Source of the DNA: Candidatus Nanopelagicales bacterium
GTDB taxonomy: Bacteria > Actinomycetota > Actinomycetes > S36-B12 > UBA10799
DNA: 9,713 nt
Assembly (NCBI GenBank): GCA_025455985.1
Contig: JALOLM010000136.1
Location: forward strand, 1 to 9,713
Direction: 5' to 3'
The notes under the pieces were generated by a model. That model had not been told where the DNA came from and made no database searches. It saw nothing but the letters and a program-made list of their open reading frames with translations. The stretch's first letter is position 1. Each line of letters begins with the position of its first letter. Both the position numbers and the translations under genes were made by a program. Positions 5,309 through 9,713 of the stretch are shown here, in pieces.

Positions 5309-6469
5309 CGCAGTGTGTCCAGGTACGAGCGCAGGTTGCGCGACACCTCCGTGAGCGAGTCGCCGCCGGTCTTCTCCAGCAGCGCGTCGGCCAGAACCAG
5401 CGCCACCATCGCCTCAGCGATCACCGCCGCCGCCGGAACCGCGCAGGCATCCGAGCGCTGGTTGATGGCAGTGGCCGGCTCGCCGGTCGCCACGTCGATC
5501 GTGCGCAGCGCGCGCGGCACCGTGGAGATCGGCTTCATCGCCGCCCGCACCCGGAGGGGCTCACCGGTGGACATGCCACCCTCAGTTCCTCCGGAGTGGC
5601 CGGTCTGTCGGGTGACATGGCCATCGACTAGCAGGATCTCGTCCTGCGCCTGCGATCCGCGCATCGCGGCAAGGTCGAAGCCGTCGCCGAACTCCACACC
5701 TTTGATCGCTTGGATCCCCATGAGCGCCGCCGCGATCCTGGCGTCCAGTTTGCGGTCGGCATGCACGTAACTTCCCAGCCCAGGCGGCAAACCCTCGGCG
5801 ACTACCTCGACCACACCTCCAAGAGTGTCGGCTTCGGACTTGGCGGCGTCGATCTCGGCCACCATGGCCTGACCGACAGCGGGCGAGGCGCAGCGCACTG
5901 GGTCTTCATCGATGCGTGCCAGATCGGCGTAGGACGGTGTGGGTCCACTGCTGGCCACCGTGCCGATCCGCACGACGTGACTGAAAACCTGGACTCCAGC
6001 TGCCTGTTGCAGAAAGGCCTTGGCCACAGCGCCCAGGGCCACTCTGGCAGCGGTCTCGCGCGCACTGGCACGCTCGAGCACCGGCCGGGCGTCGTCGAAA
6101 CCGTACTTCTGCATGCCGACAAGATCTGCGTGTCCGGGCCGGGGGCGGGTCAGCGGCGCGTTGCGCGCGAGTTTGCCCAGCACCTCGGCGTCGACCGGAT
6201 CGGCCGACATGACCTGCTCCCACTTGGGCCACTCTGAGTTGCCGACCTCGATGGCGATCGGACCGCCTTGGGTATGGCCGTGTCGGATCCCAGCCAGCAG
6301 ACGCACAGCGTCCGCCTCGAACTTCTGACGAGCAACCGTACCCGAGCCGCCGACGGGCGAGGGCGTCGGCTACATCGCTGGTGCTGATCCGCACGCCTGC
6401 GGGGACACCTTCCACAATCGCCGTGAGTACCGGGCCGTGGGACTCACCCGCGGTCAACCACCTGAGCAT
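5305..6469 (-). pseudogene. aroC: Chorismate synthase, split by a frameshift
   Basis: This gene should make chorismate from EPSP (shikimate step 7, reduced-FMN dependent). The ATG at 6469-6467 opens a normal N-terminus: MLRWLTAGESHGPVL with catalytic H11, then ARRRLGYG (residues 38-45). After 6335 that frame yields nonsense. The rest of the protein continues in another frame from 6333: ARQKFEADAVRLLAGIRHG, EVGNSEWPKWE, RPRPGHADLVG (second catalytic His), GFDDARPVLERASARET, GGTEGGMSTG, RAAMKPISTVPRAL and QRSDACAVPAA, ending at 5305. Relatives read GYG-RG-AR at the break; here a single T (6334) stands where two codons are expected, a net loss of five bases. Restored, the protein would be about 389 residues, the usual actinobacterial size. 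Every other part is well conserved, so this is either a very recent mutation or a sequencing/assembly error. An annotation program might report only the downstream part (5305-6306, GTG start), which lacks the catalytic N-terminus. The gene couples to aroK by a TTGA overlap. Confidence 0.85.
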
Positions 6470-6485
6470 GTGCTCATCGTGTCAT

Positions 6486-6510
6486 GCCCCGCCGGGGCCG
6501 CCATTGGCGG
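6486..6510. other. Two adjacent short hairpins upstream of aroC
   Basis: GCCCC-GCC-GGGGC (6486-6498) and CCGCC-ATT-GGCGG (6498-6510) are perfect 5-bp stems with 3-base loops that share one base. They lie within the 90-base gap between the PilP-position gene and aroC (6470-6559), the only sizeable gap in the long minus-strand run. The nearer hairpin ends 16 bases before the aroC ATG. There is no T-run, so a classical terminator is unlikely. They could weaken read-through from the pil genes, stabilise RNA, or tune aroC translation. The rest of the gap holds no gene and no convincing promoter. Confidence 0.45.
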
Positions 6511-6559
6511 AATACGCCTTGATCGGCGGGTCAAGAACTGAACCTCAGCTCCGTTCCGG

Positions 6560-7252
6560 TCAGAGCCGTTGCGGCTCACCTCGACAGACACTGACTCGCA
6601 CTTTCGAGTCGGGAGTGCCGAACCAGCCGCAGGCTCCGGCCAGCGGGGCGATGTAGGTCACGCCCTCCGGTCCGGGCACGTTCATGTACAGCGTCGTGCG
6701 CTCGCCATCGATCTTGACCACGGCTTCGAACTCCGAGGTCTTGATCACGACGACCTTCGGGCCGTCGCCCACAGTGACCGACTCAGGTTCGTCCGTCGCT
6801 GGGTCGCTGTCCGCACTGTTGTCCGGGGCGTTGTCGTCGGACGTGCCCCCGGTGGATGTGTCCGGTGCGGTGGAGGCCGGCTCGTCGTTCGAGTAACTAC
6901 CGGTGGAGTCCGTGGACGACGACGAAGATGACGATGACGAAGTGGAGTCGCTGCTCTCGGACGACGAATCCGCGGTCGATGATGCTTGATCGGTCTCGGT
7001 CCCCTCCAGCGCGACGAAGGGGTTGACGCCAGAGCCAGTCCGGCCGTACCGGACCACTGTCCGCTGCGGACCCGAGAGTTCCTCGACCGTCACCGATGGG
7101 GTGGGCGCGGCTTGGTGCGGGACAGGCTCTCCTGCCGACTCGGCCTCACCGCCGGAGGAGAGCAGCAGGTAGAGCCCCGCGAGGGCCCCGAAGCACAGTG
7201 CCACCACCAGCATGATCACGGCCCGCCGGTTCTCCTGCAGGTACTCGGACAT
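6560..7252 (-). CDS. Membrane-anchored protein in the PilP position of the pilus operon
   Basis: A 230-residue protein I cannot assign to a named family with certainty. The N-terminus is short and cytoplasmic (MSEYLQENRR), followed by one membrane helix (about 11-31) with no lipobox. A short extracellular segment contains R-Y-G-R-T-G-S-G-V-N-P-F (68-79); R-x-NPF/DPF motifs are typical of PilP-like pilus proteins. Next is a long Ser/Asp/Thr-rich linker (about 88-162) with nine serines in a row (105-113). A small predicted beta-rich domain (about 165-230) ends the protein, with C208 and C223 placed to form a disulfide. The ATG at 7252 follows the pilO stop by four bases, with GGTGAGG upstream, so it belongs to the pilMNO operon. 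A role as an extracytoplasmic partner of PilN/PilO is inferred from position, topology and the NPF motif. Monoderms lack the PilQ secretin that PilP normally contacts, so its function may differ. Confidence 0.75.
   Translation of the reverse strand: MSEYLQENRRAVIMLVVALCFGALAGLYLLLSSGGEAESAGEPVPHQAAPTPSVTVEELSGPQRTVVRYGRTGSGVNPFVALEGTETDQASSTADSSSESSDSTSSSSSSSSSTDSTGSYSNDEPASTAPDTSTGGTSDDNAPDNSADSDPATDEPESVTVGDGPKVVVIKTSEFEAVVKIDGERTTLYMNVPGPEGVTYIAPLAGACGWFGTPDSKVRVSVCRGEPQRL
6914..6940 (-). repeat. Poly-serine run in the PilP-position protein
   Basis: Nine consecutive serine codons (residues 105-113) use all four TCN codons, so this is not a pure triplet repeat made by slippage. It is the core of a disordered Ser/Asp/Thr linker, suggesting selection for a flexible, possibly O-glycosylated wall-spanning segment. 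Confidence 0.7.
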
Positions 7253-7256
7253 GTCC

Positions 7257-7961
7257 TCACCCGCCCTTCACGCTGGCTGGCAGGTTCAGCGTGTCGCCGT
7301 TCAGGACGAACACCCGCGCCTGCATGGTGAACACCAGCGGCAGTTCGGTGTCGCCGTCGCTTTGCCGGTTGATGTCCAACGTCGTGATCAGGAAGGCCCG
7401 CTGCTGCTGCTCGAGCCGCTGCGTGAGACGGCGCACCGCACCGTACGTCCCCTCCCCGGTGAGGCTGAGCGGAACGTAGGCGACGCCGATGTTCTTCGGG
7501 GCGACCCCCTGGCCCAGATTGCTCGACGACGGCGCAGGAGCGGGTGCGGCCGCTGCGGGTTGCTCTTGGTTCTGTCCATCCGTTGACGTGGGCGAGGGGC
7601 TCGGCTCCACGACCTCGAACAAGGTGATCTGACCGGGCTGCAGAGAGTCGAGTTCGACCCCTTCGGCGCGGGCCTCGGCCTGGATGGTGCGCATGAGCTT
7701 CGGCACGTTGACGTCCTTGGGGATCTTCGCCCTGATCCGCTCGAGCGCCCGAATCTGCTCCTGCAGGTCTTTCTCCTGCTGCGCGAGCTGCCGGGTCTGG
7801 GCAATCACCCGGTCGGTCTGTTCCTGGGTCTGCTGGATCTCTGCGCGCACGGCAGCAACGTTCTGGAAGACCGGGCGGACTGCGAACATGTAGCCCAGCA
7901 GCGCGACGATCAGCACGACCACCACGCCACCGATGGTCCAGAAACGCGGGCTGCTCTTCAT
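7257..7961 (-). CDS. pilO: Type IV pilus inner-membrane protein PilO
   Basis: A 234-residue protein with the PilO plan: short cytoplasmic N-terminus (MKSSPRF), one membrane helix (8-28), a coiled coil rich in Q/E/R heptads (about 32-85; e.g. QQTQEQTDRVIAQTRQLAQ), and a C-terminal ferredoxin-like half (about 150-234; VAYVPLSLTGEGTYGAVRRL, RAFLITTLDI). A Pro/Ala/Ser/Gln-rich insert (about 119-148) lies between the two parts and is probably flexible. PilO pairs with PilN in the alignment subcomplex that links the cytoplasmic PilM ring to the pilus fibre. The ATG at 7961 overlaps the pilN stop (ATGA) with GAGGAG upstream. Sequence identity in this family is low, so the call rests on topology plus gene order. 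Confidence 0.82.
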   Translation of the reverse strand: MKSSPRFWTIGGVVVVLIVALLGYMFAVRPVFQNVAAVRAEIQQTQEQTDRVIAQTRQLAQQEKDLQEQIRALERIRAKIPKDVNVPKLMRTIQAEARAEGVELDSLQPGQITLFEVVEPSPSPTSTDGQNQEQPAAAAPAPAPSSSNLGQGVAPKNIGVAYVPLSLTGEGTYGAVRRLTQRLEQQQRAFLITTLDINRQSDGDTELPLVFTMQARVFVLNGDTLNLPASVKGG

Positions 7962-8701
7962 TCGGTCTCCTCGACATATCGCCCGGAGAGCGCCTGATCG
8001 GTCAACTCAGCGGTGTTGGAGAAGGTGTACGTCCCGGCCTCGGAGTCCCGCGAAACATCGGTCAGGATCACGTTGGCGTAGTCGGGCTGACTGCGCAGGG
8101 TGTCGATCCACGCCGAAACGTCGGTGAAAGCGCGCGCCTCGCCTGAGAACGCCACGGTCCCGACCGGCGGGATGGCTGGCTCGGTCGCAGTCGTCCCGGC
8201 GCTCGGGGTCTCGCTCTCACCACCGACCAGAATGGACACCGATGTCAAGGACACGTTCGGGGGGATGATGAAGCCGAGATCGGTGATCAGGCGTGCGACC
8301 AGCACTTCGGTACCCATCGCCTGTGCCAACTCGGCCCGGGCTGCGTCCACTGCTGCGTAGACCACCGGGACGTCGCGGTACTTCGCCTTCTCGGCCTCCG
8401 CGACAGTCAGACTCGCCTGCACTGAACTCAGTTCGTTCTGGGCGGTCCTCAGTTCGATGCGGCCGAACAACGACATCGCGGCGACCAGCACCAGTACGAG
8501 CACGATGGCGATGGCGGTGCGTCGCTTGGCCATGTCCACAGCCCGGCGTCGCATGACCGACGGCGGGATGAGTTCCGGGACCGGGAACGACTTCTTGGGG
8601 AGCAGGCCAGCCAGGCCGTCCATAGTGGCCACACGCACGACCGGCTCGGTCTCCGCCGATGGTGGATCCGATGGCGTCGGGTCGTTGTAGTACGTGGTCA
8701 T
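7958..8701 (-). CDS. pilN: Type IV pilus inner-membrane protein PilN
   Basis: A 247-residue protein with a cytoplasmic N-terminus, one membrane helix (about 63-80), a coiled coil (about 81-130) and a C-terminal domain with AFSGEARAFTDVSAWIDTLRSQ, the PilN (Fimbrial_assembly) signature for the ferredoxin-like fold. PilN normally recruits PilM through an N-terminal I/V-N-L-L-P motif. The equivalent here seems to be E-L-I-P-P (43-47) followed by the usual Arg-rich pre-membrane stretch, with L-A-G-L-L-P (30-35) as a second candidate. About 40 Pro/Asp/Glu-rich residues precede it, a longer tail than usual. The ATG at 8701 overlaps the pilM stop as ATGA and has GGAGG six bases upstream; this start is preferred over the longer frame to 8737 inside pilM. 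Confidence 0.85.
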   Translation of the reverse strand: MTTYYNDPTPSDPPSAETEPVVRVATMDGLAGLLPKKSFPVPELIPPSVMRRRAVDMAKRRTAIAIVLVLVLVAAMSLFGRIELRTAQNELSSVQASLTVAEAEKAKYRDVPVVYAAVDAARAELAQAMGTEVLVARLITDLGFIIPPNVSLTSVSILVGGESETPSAGTTATEPAIPPVGTVAFSGEARAFTDVSAWIDTLRSQPDYANVILTDVSRDSEAGTYTFSNTAELTDQALSGRYVEETE

Positions 8702-9713
8702 GACGCCTCCAGGCCCAACGAGACCGCGGGCACACACGCAGGACTCGCAGCGGCGACAAAGCCTTCGGGCGACAGCGACTTCGCCGGGCGCACCCCGTGC
8801 GGGCCGGCCACGTCCACCGGCACGTGCAGCACCGACGCCAGGATGGGTGCCAGACCGAGCATCGACGCCGCGCCGCCCACCAGGTACGCCTTGGTCAGCC
8901 TGGACCCCTCGCTAGTGGAGTAGAACCCGACAGACGTCCTGATTTCGGTGACGAGCTCCGACAGCGCAGACCGCACTGCGTTCTCCGTGGCTGCCTGGTC
9001 GGTCGGGCTCATCGTCGACCACATGGTCGGCAGGGCGCACTTCCACTGCTCGGCGTCCGCTTCGCTGATCCCCAGGTCCTCAGCCAGGGCCTGCGTTGTC
9101 TCGCGTCCACCCCGACCCAGGATCCGCACGAAGCGCGGCTGACCCTTTTCGTGAATGGTCACACTGGTCATCGAGTAGCCCACGTCGACCACCGCTTCAG
9201 GCCCGGGCGCCAATGGATCCGCCACTGCGCCCAGACTGGCCAGCGGCGTCAGAGTCACCGACACCACCTGCAGGCCGGCGCCCTCGACGGCATCGACCAG
9301 TCTGAGGATCCCCTCCTCCTCGGCGGCCACCAACAGGCCACGCACCATGTGCGAGCCGTCCTCGTCCACGACGTCCTCATATGCCATGAAGTCCAGAACA
9401 CAGTCGTCCACCGGCATGGGCAGCAGATCCGCTGCAAGCAACGGCAGCGCCTTCTTGAACTCCTTGGGCGGCACCCAGGGCAGATCGACCTGCCGGGCGA
9501 CCATCCGTTGACCCATCACGCCCAGCCGCACCTGCCGACGTCGGGGTTTGGCTGATTTGACGACCTGGCGCACGCTGGAACGCAGCGAGTCGGGATCGAT
9601 GACTTCACCGTCGACGACCGCACCCGGCGCGAGACCGGCTTGTGCGATGTTCTCGAGGACCGGACCCGACCGGGACCGGGAAACCACAGCAAGGCGCACG
9701 GCGGAAGAACCCA
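8698..9713 (-). CDS. pilM: Type IV pilus assembly ATPase-like protein PilM (5' end outside the window)
   Basis: At least 337 residues of an actin/FtsA-like cytoplasmic protein; the first few codons lie past the right edge. The visible reading frame begins G-S-S-A-V-R-L-A-V-V-S-R, which is the phosphate-1 loop of PilM (usual form D-I-G-S-S/T-x-V-K), so the GTG at 9699 is an internal valine and not the start. Later landmarks are VDLPWVPPKEF (membrane-proximal interface), LLVAAEEE, the phosphate-2 motif VDVGYSMTSVTI, GGRETTQALAEDLGISEADAE, and the adenosine motif YLVGGAASM. PilM binds ATP, forms a ring at the pilus base and holds the PilN N-terminus. It is translationally coupled to pilN by an ATGA overlap. 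The motor (PilB/PilT), platform (PilC) and pilins would be expected upstream, beyond this window. Confidence 0.92.
   Translation of the reverse strand, partial: GSSAVRLAVVSRSRSGPVLENIAQAGLAPGAVVDGEVIDPDSLRSSVRQVVKSAKPRRRQVRLGVMGQRMVARQVDLPWVPPKEFKKALPLLAADLLPMPVDDCVLDFMAYEDVVDEDGSHMVRGLLVAAEEEGILRLVDAVEGAGLQVVSVTLTPLASLGAVADPLAPGPEAVVDVGYSMTSVTIHEKGQPRFVRILGRGGRETTQALAEDLGISEADAEQWKCALPTMWSTMSPTDQAATENAVRSALSELVTEIRTSVGFYSTSEGSRLTKAYLVGGAASMLGLAPILASVLHVPVDVAGPHGVRPAKSLSPEGFVAAASPACVPAVSLGLEAS

Noticed and set aside
6328..6340. Programmed ribosomal frameshift in aroC
   Set aside because: There is no slippery heptamer, homopolymer or downstream stimulatory structure. Conserved residues are also missing at the junction, which fits a deletion or error better than recoding.
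6486..6510. Twin hairpins as an ANTAR antitermination target for the PdtaR-like protein
   Set aside because: Known ANTAR targets are paired stems with hexanucleotide loops of defined sequence followed by a terminator. These loops are three bases and no U-tail follows.
6510..6547. TTGACC (minus strand, about 6543-6538) as the -35 of an aroC promoter
   Set aside because: No acceptable -10 lies 16-18 bases downstream; the only AT-rich hexamer (TATTCC) is 14 bases away.
7216..7977. Longer alternative frame overlapping pilO
   Set aside because: It is Arg/Gly/Ala-rich out-of-frame translation without domain features, while the pilO frame has the expected topology and coupled start.
9697..9699. 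GTG as the pilM start codon
   Set aside because: The frame stays open to the window edge, and the upstream residues (G-S-S-A) complete the conserved phosphate-1 loop, so the gene begins outside the window.

Overview
The window is high-G+C DNA (roughly two thirds G+C by eye) that reads as an actinobacterium. The evidence is protein-level similarity to mycobacterial and streptomycete relatives (type II AroQ, AroK, AroC, a PdtaR-like ANTAR regulator), frequent GTG/TTG starts, and the order aroC-aroK-aroB-aroQ-pepQ-efp-nusB. All protein genes lie on the minus strand; only the tRNA is on the plus strand. No IS element, phage gene, CRISPR array or non-coding stretch above 300 bases is visible, so this looks like a chromosomal core region.

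Layout in transcription order (right to left). At 9713-6560 is a type IV pilus inner-membrane assembly block: pilM (5' end outside the window), pilN, pilO and a fourth membrane-anchored gene in the PilP position that carries an NPF motif and a Ser/Asp-rich linker. After about 90 bases with two tandem hairpins come the shikimate genes aroC, aroK, aroB and aroQ, then a Xaa-Pro peptidase gene (pepQ-type), efp and nusB, which ends at 1242. Nearly all of these genes overlap by 1-14 bases or are separated by 4-13 bases, which implies one translationally coupled transcript. AroB, AroQ, AroK and AroC are the enzymes for shikimate-pathway steps 2, 3, 5 and 7; EF-P and NusB act in translation and transcription.

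Downstream, a plus-strand tRNA with anticodon CAA (Leu) at 1143-1219 converges on the nusB end. It is divergent from a pdtaR-type response regulator (1069-500). Between them is a perfect 8-bp inverted repeat. The left end holds the start of a lipoprotein gene for a branched-chain-amino-acid-type ABC transporter binding protein.

Points most worth a second look: (1) aroC is split by a frameshift at about 6331-6335, inside a conserved active-site motif, with a net change best explained as five missing bases; (2) the pilMNO-plus-fourth-gene block is joined to aro genes, echoing the pilMNOPQ-aroK-aroB order of gammaproteobacteria; (3) the CAA tRNA has a 5-nt variable loop, not the long variable arm expected of tRNA-Leu; (4) the EF-P loop is PGKGG, not the Pro-flanked form I recall as typical of actinobacteria. 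I do not see a clearly new defence or mobile system here.
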